DNA of 33,498 nucleotides from Peptococcaceae bacterium (GTDB lineage: Bacteria > Bacillota > Desulfitobacteriia > Desulfitobacteriales > Syntrophobotulaceae), in NCBI GenBank assembly GCA_012520405.1, contig JAAYOJ010000065.1:1-33498 (forward strand). Direction: 5' to 3'. A program made the position numbers and the translations under genes. Of this stretch, positions 1-8,325 are shown one piece after another; position 1 is the stretch's first letter; every line of letters starts with the position of its first letter. Under the pieces are notes generated by a model. It worked only from the letters and a program-made list of their open reading frames with translations, was not told the DNA's origin and did not search any database.

Positions 1-2
1 AT

Positions 3-677
3 TTTCCACATATCCCCTGCGAAAGGACAGTGTATCGAATAATGGAACGTTTGGGCATAGTGCACACCCCTAAGCGCAAGCCCAATGGGATAACAAAGGC
101 AGACAGGGAAGCCATGAAGTCCGATGACAAGATCAAAAGGGACTTCACAGCAGAAAGACCACTGGAGAAGGCTGTGACGGACATCACGGAGATTCAGACT
201 GCCGATGGTAAGCTTTATATATCAATAATAGAAGATTGCTTTGACAATGCAGTTTTAGGACTTTCAATGGCAGACAACATGAAAGCCGGGTTATGTGTAG
301 ACACTTTAAAAAGTGCAATTATAGCATATCCTGGACTAAGAGGGGCGATTATCCATTCCGACAGGGGAAGCCAATATACCAGTTATGAATATCGCCAAGC
401 AATAGAAAAATATGGAATAATTCAGAGTATGAACAGTGCCGGCGGTAGGTGTCATGACAATGCAAAATGTGAATCCCTGTGGGGCCGATTCAAGGAAGAA
501 CTATTGTACGATAGATATGATGCAAAGAAAATGTCGATGGCAGCGGTCAAGAGCCTAATATGGCGATATTTCATGAGTTATTGGAATAATCGTAGGATCT
601 GTTCGGCGAATGGTGGGCTTCCGCCGATGGTAAAGAGGAAGAAGTTCTATGAAAGACAATATGCTAAAACAGCGTGA
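3..677 (+). CDS. IS3-family transposase OrfB, C-terminal portion (5' truncated by window edge)
   Basis: Catalytic half of an IS3-group DDE transposase (rve integrase core), which cuts and joins the ends of the element. The frame is open from base 3, and residues before the GTG at 30 (ERTVYRIMERLG) fit the family, so the GTG is internal and the real start is upstream of the window. Visible features are the first acidic site in VTDITEI, the second in HSDRGSQYTS, and the third in NAKCESLWGRFKEELLY, followed by the conserved tail YWNNRRICSANGGLPP. No internal stop or frameshift is visible, so the visible part looks intact. OrfA and the frameshift region cannot be assessed. Family assignment is by recognised motifs. 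Confidence 0.9.
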   Translation, partial: FPHIPCERTVYRIMERLGIVHTPKRKPNGITKADREAMKSDDKIKRDFTAERPLEKAVTDITEIQTADGKLYISIIEDCFDNAVLGLSMADNMKAGLCVDTLKSAIIAYPGLRGAIIHSDRGSQYTSYEYRQAIEKYGIIQSMNSAGGRCHDNAKCESLWGRFKEELLYDRYDAKKMSMAAVKSLIWRYFMSYWNNRRICSANGGLPPMVKRKKFYERQYAKTA

Positions 678-694
678 CGATGGGAGCAAGGCGA

Positions 695-749
695 TGCGCT
701 GGAATATAATGGGATTTCGCTACGCTCCATCCCATTATATTCCAGCGCA
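695..749. repeat. Perfect 21-bp inverted repeat with 13-nt loop
   Basis: Arms 695-715 and 729-749 are exact reverse complements and could form a 21-bp stem. No run of T follows either arm, so it is not a typical intrinsic terminator. It starts 17 bp after the transposase stop. It could be a hairpin at the right end of the IS or an independent palindromic element. Confidence 0.85.
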
Positions 750-760
750 AAAACCACAAA

Positions 761-1042
761 TTGTTCGAGAAAAATGTGTCAAGTAATATTGACAAGATCA
801 AACCGAACTTTTTCTATTCTGTTCGTCCCAAGCCCTATATACCGCCCTCATTTGTGGGACAGAAAAGCGAGCAAACCAATTCTGACGAATCCGAGGCAAA
901 AGAAGAATACTATCGCGCTGAAGTTTATTTAAAAGAGGGAGGTCAGAATTACAATCTTATGGGCTGGTCTAAAGAACAAATAATTACTGATCTCCTTGAC
1001 CAGTATGAAAAACACATTCACTTTTTAAATGTAATCAGATAA
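761..1042 (+). CDS. Small hypothetical protein, possibly a 3' remnant
   Basis: I do not recognise the family. A TTG at 761 would give 93 residues, charged, with no membrane segment, ending in an amphipathic stretch (GWSKEQIITDLLDQYEKHI). There is no convincing ribosome binding site before 761. The same frame stays open upstream to 710, through the right arm of the palindrome, without any ATG. This suggests the native N-terminus was removed by the insertion sequence and that this is the surviving 3' part of a gene. Alternatively it is a genuine small ORF starting at TTG. No other reading frame fits the interval better. Confidence 0.4.
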   Translation: MFEKNVSSNIDKIKPNFFYSVRPKPYIPPSFVGQKSEQTNSDESEAKEEYYRAEVYLKEGGQNYNLMGWSKEQIITDLLDQYEKHIHFLNVIR

Positions 1043-1100
1043 TAACTAACCTAAGACATTACCCATAAACTAATAGATAAAAGAATAATGGGTGATGTAT

Positions 1101-2252
1101 ATGCGTATGTTAAAAATTAGTCTAAGAGGAGACGATGTGGCCGTTTTACAAAGTCGTTTAAAGAGCTTGGGTTACCATCCGGGCCCTATTGACGGTATTT
1201 TTGGGACGCGTACCCAACAGGCTGTTATCCGCTTCCAAAGAGACCGCGGTCTAACCCCGGACGGCATTGTCGGTCCTCTTACTTACGGGGCTCTTGGCAT
1301 CAGGCAGAGACTTGATAGGCCTGATGTCGGAACAACAGCAATTGTGAACACCAATACAAATTATACTTATGATGTGCTGGTAGGGGATATACAGGAATTG
1401 CAAAGGCGTTATCCATTTTTGGAAGTAGGGGTGGCCGGGCAAAGTGTTCTGGGCCGGAATCTTTATTATTTAAAACTGGGGAATGGGCCTAACCAAGTAT
1501 TCTTTAATGGTGCCCATCACTCCCTGGAATGGATTACAACAGTCCTGCTTATGAAGTTCACGGAGAATTTTCTCCAGGCCTATACCAAAGGGACATCGAT
1601 CAGAGGGTATAACCCTCGGGAAATTTGGAACATGTCTTCTATTTATATCATGCCGATGGTAAATCCCGATGGCATAGACTTAGTATTAAACGGACTACAG
1701 AGAAATAACCCCTTTTACCAGCAGCTAATAAGCTGGAATAGAAACAGTACAGATTTTTCCCGAAATTGGCAGGCCAACATCCGGGGTGTGGATCTCAATC
1801 ATAATTATAATGCTTCCTGGCAGTTATCCAAGCAAGCCGAACCGGCTTATGGTATTACCGGCCCGGGCCCGACCAGATATTCCGGTCCGTATCCCGAGTC
1901 TGAACCGGAATCCAGAGCGGTAGCCGACTTTACCAGAGCCCACGACTTCCGCTTGGTAATAGCCTTTCACAGTCAGGGAGAAGTAATTTACTGGGACTAC
2001 CTAGGGATGGCAGGACAGCAGGCTTGGGAAATAGCCACTCAATTATCCAACGTCAGCGGTTATGCTCTGGATCAAACCACCGGTATTGCTTCTTATGCTG
2101 GGTACAAAGACTGGTTTATAGAACAGTACAGAAGACCAGGCTTCACAGTAGAAGTAGGACGCGGAACTAATCCATTGTCCATCTCTCAATTTCCGAAAAT
2201 ATATAATGACAATGAAGGCTTACTACTGCTGGCTTCGATAATTACGGCTTAA
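1101..2252 (+). CDS. Peptidoglycan-binding M14 zinc carboxypeptidase (gamma-D-glutamyl-diaminopimelate endopeptidase type)
   Basis: Likely cleaves the gamma-D-Glu-diamino acid bond in cell-wall stem peptides. An N-terminal PG_binding_1 domain covers about residues 8-65 (LRGDDVAVLQSRL, then GIFGTRTQQAVIRFQ). A peptidase M14 domain follows: zinc ligands HSLE (H and E about 140 and 143), substrate-binding GVDLNHNY, third ligand in AFHSQGE (about 290) and catalytic Glu in FTVEVGRG (about 351). All key residues are present and the length suits the spore/sporulation-type M14 enzymes. No signal peptide is seen, which also occurs in endopeptidase I-like proteins of spore formers. I chose ATG 1101 because GGGTGAT lies just upstream; GTG 1092 and ATG 1095 are alternatives in the same frame. 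Its stop overlaps the stop of the convergent minus-strand gene within TTAA at 2249-2252. Confidence 0.9.
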   Translation: MRMLKISLRGDDVAVLQSRLKSLGYHPGPIDGIFGTRTQQAVIRFQRDRGLTPDGIVGPLTYGALGIRQRLDRPDVGTTAIVNTNTNYTYDVLVGDIQELQRRYPFLEVGVAGQSVLGRNLYYLKLGNGPNQVFFNGAHHSLEWITTVLLMKFTENFLQAYTKGTSIRGYNPREIWNMSSIYIMPMVNPDGIDLVLNGLQRNNPFYQQLISWNRNSTDFSRNWQANIRGVDLNHNYNASWQLSKQAEPAYGITGPGPTRYSGPYPESEPESRAVADFTRAHDFRLVIAFHSQGEVIYWDYLGMAGQQAWEIATQLSNVSGYALDQTTGIASYAGYKDWFIEQYRRPGFTVEVGRGTNPLSISQFPKIYNDNEGLLLLASIITA

Positions 2253-4222
2253 ACACGTCCAATATTTCTGGCAATCATAAAGGCCTCGGTATTGGCATTG
2301 GTAATATTGCGGGGGGCCACACAGTCCCCGATCAGGTAAAATTCGGGGGCACAGAGGTTGAGCGCCAAAGCTTCCTCCCGTAATGGTCTTTGACCAACAG
2401 CATAAATCACGGTGTCTGCCTGAAAGAATTTTTCCCCTTCTGCAGTCTCCGCCAGTACACCGTTGTCTCTAATCTCTTTAGCTTTGGTTTTGAATTCAAT
2501 GTTAAGCCCGCGTTTTTTAATTTCGACTTTTAAACCGAGAATATGAAGGAAATTACCGCCGTCACTGATATGTTCGAGCATTTCAATATTAGTTACTTTT
2601 TTACCTTTATTAATTAAATGTAATCCCAGTTCAACCCCTACTAAGCCCGCTCCTAAAATAACCACATTTTCGCCTATCCGGTCAACAGCAGTGTAAGCAT
2701 CATAGGCAGACAAAACCTTCGGTCCTTCTATGCCCGGGATAGGTGGTACCAGAGACTCGGCACCTAGAGCAGCGATAATCACATCCGCGCCAATATTTTG
2801 AGCGTATTCGGGTGTAACCTCGGTATTCAAGCGCAAGTCGATATTAGGGGAGTCCTGGACAAATTTGGCTTGCTGGTTAAGGTACCTATCGAGAGGTTCT
2901 TTAAAGTAGACGTCTTTTTCGCAACGTAAAACACCGCCCAAGCGACTGGTTTTTTCACAAAGTATAACCTCGTGCCCCCGTTCAGCACAAGTTAAAGCTG
3001 CTTGCATGCCGCCAATACCGCCACCGACAACCAGAATCTTTTTCTTTTTGGCGGGTGGAATATCGAACTTCATTTCATATTCACGACCTGTTTCCGGGTT
3101 GATGGCGCAATAGGGCTCGCCGTAAATCATTTCATTGGAGAAACAGGCCAGACAGCGCATGCATTTTTTAACTTTATCTTCATTGCCGGTGCGTACTTTA
3201 GTAGGAAAATCAGGATCGGCCAAAAACTGACGGGCAGCTTCTACAACATCGGCTTGTCCGGAAGCAATAATTTCTTCCATCAATTCAGGATTATTCAAAG
3301 CTCCAATAGCAGCCACCGGGGTTTTTACATGTTTTTTGATCTCGGCCGCATATTTAACATTGACTCCATCTTCAAGGAACATACTGGGATGAGTGACGGC
3401 AAACACTTCTTCCACTTCATGATTGCCTGCGGAAACATGGATGAGGTCCACATAGCCATCCAGTTGCTTGGCGATAGCAATGCCCTCATCCAGGTCATAG
3501 CCGCTCTCATAACATTCCGAGCCGCTAATGCGGATTTCTATCGGGAATCCCGGGCCGACTTCTTTACGAATGGCCTTTAAAACGGCCAGAACCAGGCGCG
3601 CCCGGTTTTCTATGCTCGGGCCACCCCATTTGTCTTTACGGGTATTTGTTTTGGAGGAAAGGAATTGGTGGAGCAGCCAGCCATGTCCAGCGTGTACCGT
3701 GACCATGCCAAAACCGCATTTTTTTGCTAAAGCCGCTCCTTCAGCAAATTTTCGGATAGTACGTTCAATAATTTCTTCATCCATAGGGCGGATGATTCGA
3801 CCATCGATTTCGCATTCTACCGGTCCATAGGCAATACCCTGGGAAGCAGCACCGAAGAAGGAGAGTTCGCGGTTAGCAAACATCCCGGCATGAGTTAATT
3901 CTAAGGAAGCAACAGCACCGTAAACTTTGATACCGTGGGATATGGTAGCGAGATTTCTATGAATAAAAGGTGTATCCAGAGAGATTTGGCCGCGGCCGCC
4001 CCGTCCTATTTCGCCGTCCACAATGCCTTCAAAGGTGGCTACACTGGCAGCTCCGCCCATGGCCTTTCTTCCGTAATACGCAGCAGCTGCATAACCATCG
4101 TTGAGATAACCGTCTCCGTTTACATTCTGAAAACCTGTAGGGGAAGCAAAGATTCGGTTGCGGAATAATGTGTTGCCTAGGGTAATTGGAGTAAAAAGAT
4201 GGGGATACCTACATTTGTACAT
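2249..4222 (-). CDS. FMN/4Fe-4S/FAD oxidoreductase of the 2-enoate reductase / BaiCD / 2,4-dienoyl-CoA reductase family
   Basis: Cytoplasmic flavoprotein of 657 residues expected to reduce activated C=C bonds with NAD(P)H. Domains in order: old-yellow-enzyme TIM barrel (about 1-345) with VHAGHGWLLHQFLSS as the active-site strand; a 4Fe-4S site at Cys354, 357, 360 and 372; then an FAD/NAD(P) two-dinucleotide module (VVGGGIGGMQAAL near 390; VILGAGLVGVELGL further on). The start is the ATG at 4222, preceded by AAGGAGATAATGTC. The frame is open for 49 more codons upstream, but that stretch is hydrophobic, low-complexity and lacks homology to the family. Paralogous to the genes at 4582-6519 and 19488-21494. 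The substrate cannot be inferred: enoates, bile-acid enones, dienoyl-CoA and trimethylamine-like substrates all occur in the family. Confidence 0.92.
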   Translation of the reverse strand: MYKCRYPHLFTPITLGNTLFRNRIFASPTGFQNVNGDGYLNDGYAAAAYYGRKAMGGAASVATFEGIVDGEIGRGGRGQISLDTPFIHRNLATISHGIKVYGAVASLELTHAGMFANRELSFFGAASQGIAYGPVECEIDGRIIRPMDEEIIERTIRKFAEGAALAKKCGFGMVTVHAGHGWLLHQFLSSKTNTRKDKWGGPSIENRARLVLAVLKAIRKEVGPGFPIEIRISGSECYESGYDLDEGIAIAKQLDGYVDLIHVSAGNHEVEEVFAVTHPSMFLEDGVNVKYAAEIKKHVKTPVAAIGALNNPELMEEIIASGQADVVEAARQFLADPDFPTKVRTGNEDKVKKCMRCLACFSNEMIYGEPYCAINPETGREYEMKFDIPPAKKKKILVVGGGIGGMQAALTCAERGHEVILCEKTSRLGGVLRCEKDVYFKEPLDRYLNQQAKFVQDSPNIDLRLNTEVTPEYAQNIGADVIIAALGAESLVPPIPGIEGPKVLSAYDAYTAVDRIGENVVILGAGLVGVELGLHLINKGKKVTNIEMLEHISDGGNFLHILGLKVEIKKRGLNIEFKTKAKEIRDNGVLAETAEGEKFFQADTVIYAVGQRPLREEALALNLCAPEFYLIGDCVAPRNITNANTEAFMIARNIGRV

Positions 4223-4417
4223 GACATTATCTCCTTTTCCTTTTTTATCTATATTTTCTATTATAAATATTATATAAGATTTCAACAATTGAAAAAGTTC
4301 ACAAAAAAAATAGTTTAGATTTATAACATATGACAAGAGCTGTTGCTGAAAACAAAAAAGGAAATCCATTTTGGCCGGTGCTAAAGTTCAATGCTGCTAA
4401 GGTTTGTCTTATAGCAA

Positions 4418-4443
4418 TGTAGGCGGACGCATTGCCGCCTACA
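4418..4443. repeat. 9-bp perfect inverted repeat
   Basis: TGTAGGCGG (4418-4426) pairs exactly with CCGCCTACA (4435-4443) around an 8-nt loop. No T-tract follows on either strand. Confidence 0.7.
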
Positions 4444-4503
4444 ATATTGATAGAAATAAAAATGGAACTTTGGAAACACTTGATATCCAAGCTTTATCCC
4501 ATC

Positions 4504-4549
4504 TGTCCGATGCGGCGGTGCCCTAGGACCTCTTTCGCCGCCTCGGACA
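4504..4549. repeat. 14-bp inverted repeat with one mismatch
   Basis: Arms 4504-4517 and 4536-4549 (TGTCCGATGCGGCG / CGCCGCCTCGGACA) pair at 13 of 14 positions. The loop contains the palindrome CCTAGG. It lies about 35 bp downstream of the end of the minus-strand gene 4582-6519. It lacks a T-run, so it could be a weak terminator, an mRNA 3' stabiliser or part of a dispersed repeat. Confidence 0.65.
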
Positions 4550-4581
4550 ACATTCCGGGATTTTAATTATCAGCACAGTTT

Positions 4582-6519
4582 TTACCCAAGTTCCTCCAGC
4601 AGCCTTGCGGCATGGAATCCCTGGTGAACTGCATCTATCACTTTAGCAGGTTTGACATTGTCGCCGATGGTTACTAAAATATCAATTTTACCATCCAAGG
4701 CCTCCTCAAGACTTTTATCTGATTGATAGCCTACAGCAATTACTAAGGTATCACTGGGGATTTCCGTGTTCTGGCCATTTTGGCTGACAACGACTTTGCC
4801 GGTATCTATAGAGGATAAAAGGGTATTGGTCATAACCTTAATATTAGAGTCAGAGAGTAATTTTTTGATAGCCAGATCATTGTTGGTAGCGTGCTTTACA
4901 GTGAGGAGAAGTTCATTAAGTTGCTCCACAATGGTAACATTCTTGCCCATATAATCTAGATGCAGTGCGGCCTCACAGCCAACTAGTCCGCCACCGAGTA
5001 CCACTACATTTTCCCCTGGGCAGTCACCTTTAGTTAGCATGTCCGTAGCTTCCATAATTTTTATTTTTTCCATGCCGGGAATGTTCGGGATTATTGGATT
5101 TGCTCCGGCGGCTAGAATAACTGCATCCGGTTTTTTCTTGAGAATCTCTTCCACGGTGGCTGTTTTGTTCATTCGTACGTTTACGCTGCTTTTATGGAGC
5201 TGGATTTTTAAGTACTCTACATATTTGCCGACCGCTTCTTTGAATTTGGGAGCAGCTGCCGCTATCAATGCTCCTCCGAGCCGGGCTGATTTTTCCCATA
5301 ATTCTACGTCAAAACCACGTTCCGCCGCTGTAAGGGCTGCGGTGATTCCTCCCGGTCCTCCGCCAACCACCAAAACTGATAGTTTCTTATTAGTTGGGGA
5401 AAGGTTGTAATCTCTCTCCATGCCCATGCGTGGGTTAACAGCGCAAGCAAATCTTTGATTGGTTAAGTTGGTATAAATACATTCATTACAGCCAATACAG
5501 GGTACGATGTCTTCATAGTGCCCCTGCCTAACTTTAGCCGGCCAGTGAGGGTCAGTAAGGGCGGGATGGCCAAGCCCAACTAATTCAGCTAGCCCACTGC
5601 TTACTACCTTTTCCGCCAAAACAGGATTACCCAGTTTGCCTTGTACCAGCAGTGGGGTTTTGATGCCTGCCTGTTTGCATGCTTCAGCCAGGTAGAGTTG
5701 ATTGCCTTCTTCTTGATAGACTGTTGTTACGGCATTATACCAACATTCATAGGTCCCCAGATCGAGGTGAAAGGCAGTAAAGCCGGCATCATCGAGAGTC
5801 TTAACTAATTCAATACCTTCGGCCAGAGTCCGCCCTCCTTCAATCTGATGATCGAGGGTCAATTTGATTATGAGCGGGAAATCTTTACCGCAGTTTTTCC
5901 AAACTGCATCGCGCAGTTCATAAACTATTCGCAGTCTGTTTTCTAAGCTTCCCCCGTATTCATCCGTACGCTTGTTCCAGAGTGGAGTGAGGAACTGGTC
6001 GATTAAATAGCCGCCATAAGCGTGGATTTCAATAGCATCAGCACCCGCATTTTTTGCTAATAGGGAAGCATAGCCGAATTTGTCAACCAAAAACTTGATT
6101 TCTTCTACCGTGTAAGGTGTGCAAATCAAATCGGGAAAGAAGAAAGAGGGAACAGCACTGGCCGATTTAGGAGCGGTAAAAGGGTCAATAAAAGATACAC
6201 GGCCTAAACCCAGGGAAAGCTGGGAACATACTTTGGCCCCGTAATGATGCACCTTTTCGCATAAAATGGAAAGTCTGGTTCCTTGTATATAGTTTTCTAA
6301 AACGTTAGGCATGGGTGCAGGTTCAAATTCAGTAGTCACCATAGTAGCAGTGGGATAAATCAAGCCAAATCCACCGCGGGCCCGTTCTACATAATACTCG
6401 ATCTGGCGGTCAGAATAGGCACCGTCATTGTCGGTGTGAGCAAATCCCATGGGAGCCATAACTACCCGGTTTTTTAGTTCTAAATTACCGATTTTCACTT
6501 TTTCAAATAGTGTTGGCAA
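4582..6519 (-). CDS. FMN/4Fe-4S/FAD oxidoreductase of the 2-enoate reductase / OYE family (second copy)
   Basis: Flavoenzyme of 645 residues with the same architecture as the neighbouring gene. The TIM-barrel FMN domain begins LFEKVKIGNLELKNRVVMAP and carries the active-site segment IEIHAYGGYLIDQFLTP. A 4Fe-4S binding set follows at Cys341, 344, 347 and 359, then FAD and NAD(P) folds (VVGGGPGGITAAL; VVLGGGLVGCEAAL). The start is TTG 6519, preceded by AAAGGAGAATTAATT. Sequence divergence from the gene at 2249-4222 is large, so this is an old paralogue and not a recent duplication. The role is presumed NAD(P)H-dependent reduction of an alpha,beta-unsaturated compound; substrate unknown. The 360-bp gap to the next minus-strand gene argues against a tight operon. 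Confidence 0.92.
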   Translation of the reverse strand: MPTLFEKVKIGNLELKNRVVMAPMGFAHTDNDGAYSDRQIEYYVERARGGFGLIYPTATMVTTEFEPAPMPNVLENYIQGTRLSILCEKVHHYGAKVCSQLSLGLGRVSFIDPFTAPKSASAVPSFFFPDLICTPYTVEEIKFLVDKFGYASLLAKNAGADAIEIHAYGGYLIDQFLTPLWNKRTDEYGGSLENRLRIVYELRDAVWKNCGKDFPLIIKLTLDHQIEGGRTLAEGIELVKTLDDAGFTAFHLDLGTYECWYNAVTTVYQEEGNQLYLAEACKQAGIKTPLLVQGKLGNPVLAEKVVSSGLAELVGLGHPALTDPHWPAKVRQGHYEDIVPCIGCNECIYTNLTNQRFACAVNPRMGMERDYNLSPTNKKLSVLVVGGGPGGITAALTAAERGFDVELWEKSARLGGALIAAAAPKFKEAVGKYVEYLKIQLHKSSVNVRMNKTATVEEILKKKPDAVILAAGANPIIPNIPGMEKIKIMEATDMLTKGDCPGENVVVLGGGLVGCEAALHLDYMGKNVTIVEQLNELLLTVKHATNNDLAIKKLLSDSNIKVMTNTLLSSIDTGKVVVSQNGQNTEIPSDTLVIAVGYQSDKSLEEALDGKIDILVTIGDNVKPAKVIDAVHQGFHAARLLEELG

Positions 6520-7027
6520 ATTAATTCTCCTTTCTTAATAAATCTTTATTTTGTTTTATGTCAAAAAAACATTTGCTAATTCATTATTTGAATTAAAAGG
6601 TTTAACTATACAAATTTTTCTTAGTAAACTGATTTTGGTATTATTGCATAACCAAGCAGGTTAATATGACCGAATATTTTTGCTCATCGGATATTTTTTT
6701 TCTAAATAAAATGCATAATTAAACCTTTTGGTAAGATTATGGTACAATATTAGTGTAAAAGTAAGAGAACAAAAATCGTATGACACTTGGATATTTTGCC
6801 GGGAAAAGAGTTTGAAAGTTCAGAAAAACGAGAAAATAAGGATTATATAAATGCTTATTGTCCAAACATATGGGTTTTAGTGGTAATCCTGAAACTGTGT
6901 ATAGCAAACATTACCAGAATAACCACAAAATATCAAGTTTATTCGACAAAAATCTAAAATTTATTTCTCTTCTCCGATTGCTGAGGTTGGGTACCTTTAA
7001 TATTTATAAAGAGGTGTGGATTAGAAT
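6520..7027. other. 508-bp divergent intergenic region
   Basis: AT-rich spacer between the minus-strand oxidoreductase and the plus-strand SEC-C gene. An AAAAGGTTTAA near 6595-6605 and its reverse complement at 6719-6729 form a widely spaced inverted pair that might be regulator sites. An extended -10 promoter candidate lies at 6740-6748. Short frames after 6858 overlap the real gene out of frame and have no coding signs. No RNA gene or riboswitch was recognised. Confidence 0.5.
6740..6748 (+). promoter_or_regulatory. Extended -10 promoter candidate for the SEC-C gene
   Basis: TGG-TACAAT fits an extended -10 element (TGN before the hexamer). No good -35 is seen. If used, it gives a leader of roughly 270 nt before the start at 7028. 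Confidence 0.35.
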
Positions 7028-8266
7028 ATGGATTACAAAGTGGATAATAAAACGCACCAAGAGTTATTTAGTTCCCTGGCTAGGATGCAGGAGGAAAGAA
7101 GGAAGCAGTTGGAAAAAAGACAGCAAAAAATATGGATAAAAATCAATATGCCTGCCAATCTTGCGGATACGCTGAATATGTTGACAAAAAATGATTTAGA
7201 CACCATCCGCAAGAATCTTAATTTGAAAAACATGAGCGCATTGAGGAAAGAGGATTTAATTAAACAATTAGTTAAGTTTTTACCTACCAAATTTGTTGAA
7301 GTCCTCAATCTTTTAGATAGAGAAAGATACGAGCTTATTGTTAAGATGGTTAAAAAAGGTGGTTTGCTATCCGCCACTCACTTATCCTTGTCTAAAATAG
7401 AATTTTTTATGGGCTATGGTCTAGCTTTCCCGGGAGTTTGTGGCGGGCGCAAGCTATTATTTATGCCTAAGGAGCTTATTGAAGCTTTTAATAAAATTGA
7501 TAGCATGAAGTTAAAGCCAATAGTTCAGCTCAATACGGAATGGATTAAGCTAACTTACGGCTTGCTTTATTATTACGGCGTAATGTCCACCTGGGCCGCT
7601 AAGAACAAGATAAATAAGTTTACCAATAAGGAAATTGACTTTCTTGAATATATAAATGTTTTATCTCTCGCCAATGATTATTATAAACAAGTAAAATTGT
7701 CCTATGGAGGTTTTTATGATGGGCGGGTTATTGATCCGCAGGCTGTTATTGAGGAGCAAAAAAGCAGACCGGATATAGATTATTATCCCTTTACCAAGTC
7801 ACAGCTACTAAAGGCCGGTGAACCAGGGTATATTGACAAAACACCGTCTATGAATAATCTAATGGTATTTCTCGCCTCTTACTATGATATCGAAACTCGA
7901 GAAATCGAAGAAATAATGTCCTTTTATCACCACCTAATCAATTTGGATGCCCCTCCATCAGAGATTTTGAATAATTTAGAACAAAGGTTTGAGTTTCCTT
8001 CGTTTGAATTTGTTCAAAAAATCACAACACTGGTAATTGATTTATGCAACAATACCCGGAGGTGGATTTTAAAGGGTTACACACCAAATGAAATTCTGCT
8101 TCAAGAAAAGTTAAAATCAAAACCGGTATCATCACCGGATAACGCCCCACAGCACAAGAAAGCGGATGTTATAAACTTTAAAACCGGCAAGAGGGTTGGC
8201 CGCAATGATCCTTGCCCTTGCGGCAGCGGAAAAAAGTTTAAAAAGTGCTGCGGAATAAATCAATGA
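7028..8266 (+). CDS. SEC-C motif protein with N-terminal Rho-N/SAP-like region
   Basis: A 412-residue protein of unknown function. The C-terminus carries a SEC-C zinc motif ([17 protein letters not shown]; CxCx8CC), the metal-binding tail first known from SecA that often marks proteins touching ribosomes or nucleic acid. Residues about 40-85 ([16 protein letters not shown], then [15 protein letters not shown]) resemble a Rho N-terminal or SAP-like helix pair. The middle is helical and aromatic-rich with no motif I recognise. No signal peptide, so cytoplasmic. The start ATG 7028 has GAGGTG 11 bp upstream, a little far but the only plausible site. The SGNH hydrolase gene follows 59 bp downstream on the same strand and may be cotranscribed. 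Confidence 0.8.
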   Translation: MDYKVDNKTHQELFSSLARMQEERRKQLEKRQQKIWIKINMPANLADTLNMLTKNDLDTIRKNLNLKNMSALRKEDLIKQLVKFLPTKFVEVLNLLDRERYELIVKMVKKGGLLSATHLSLSKIEFFMGYGLAFPGVCGGRKLLFMPKELIEAFNKIDSMKLKPIVQLNTEWIKLTYGLLYYYGVMSTWAAKNKINKFTNKEIDFLEYINVLSLANDYYKQVKLSYGGFYDGRVIDPQAVIEEQKSRPDIDYYPFTKSQLLKAGEPGYIDKTPSMNNLMVFLASYYDIETREIEEIMSFYHHLINLDAPPSEILNNLEQRFEFPSFEFVQKITTLVIDLCNNTRRWILKGYTPNEILLQEKLKSKPVSSPDNAPQHKKADVINFKTGKRVGRNDPCPCGSGKKFKKCCGINQ

Positions 8267-8325
8267 TTTAAGTTATAATAGACAAAAAGGTATTATTTAC
8301 CAATAATTCCTCTGGAGGGATGTCT

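Larger units (their letters stand above)
1..749 (+). mobile_element. IS3-family insertion sequence, 3' part only
   Basis: The window opens inside an insertion sequence: the OrfB transposase frame is open from the first bases and ends at 677. The left end and OrfA lie outside the window. The right boundary is uncertain. I extend it to 749 because a perfect inverted repeat (695-715 with 729-749) begins TGCG and ends CGCA, compatible with TG...CA ends of IS3 elements, but no target-site duplication can be checked here. Confidence 0.6.
4223..4581. other. Gene-poor stretch with two palindromes and a possible gene remnant
   Basis: About 360 bases between two minus-strand OYE-type genes. It should hold the promoter of the downstream gene in its AT-rich part (4240-4330), but I cannot assign clear -35/-10 boxes. 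On the plus strand, 4401-4526 encodes about 41 codons containing DRNKNGTLETLD. That matches the spacing of an EF-hand or dockerin calcium loop (D1, N3, N5, G6, L8, D12), ends in a stop and has no ribosome binding site, so it may be debris of a lost gene. Two inverted repeats are listed separately. Confidence 0.35.

Noticed and set aside
3002-3580. 192-codon plus-strand frame opposite the OYE gene
   Set aside because: Antisense shadow of the conserved FAD/FMN coding frame; no start signals.
4223-4369. 49-codon N-terminal extension of the first OYE gene
   Set aside because: Hydrophobic, AT-rich, no family similarity; an ideal RBS precedes the ATG at 4222 instead.
6536-6564. TTGACA-17-TTATTA promoter for the second OYE gene (minus strand)
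   Set aside because: The -10 box would put the transcript start inside the Shine-Dalgarno sequence.
6858-7139. 93-codon plus-strand frame overlapping the SEC-C gene start
   Set aside because: No ribosome binding site and overlaps the real start out of frame.
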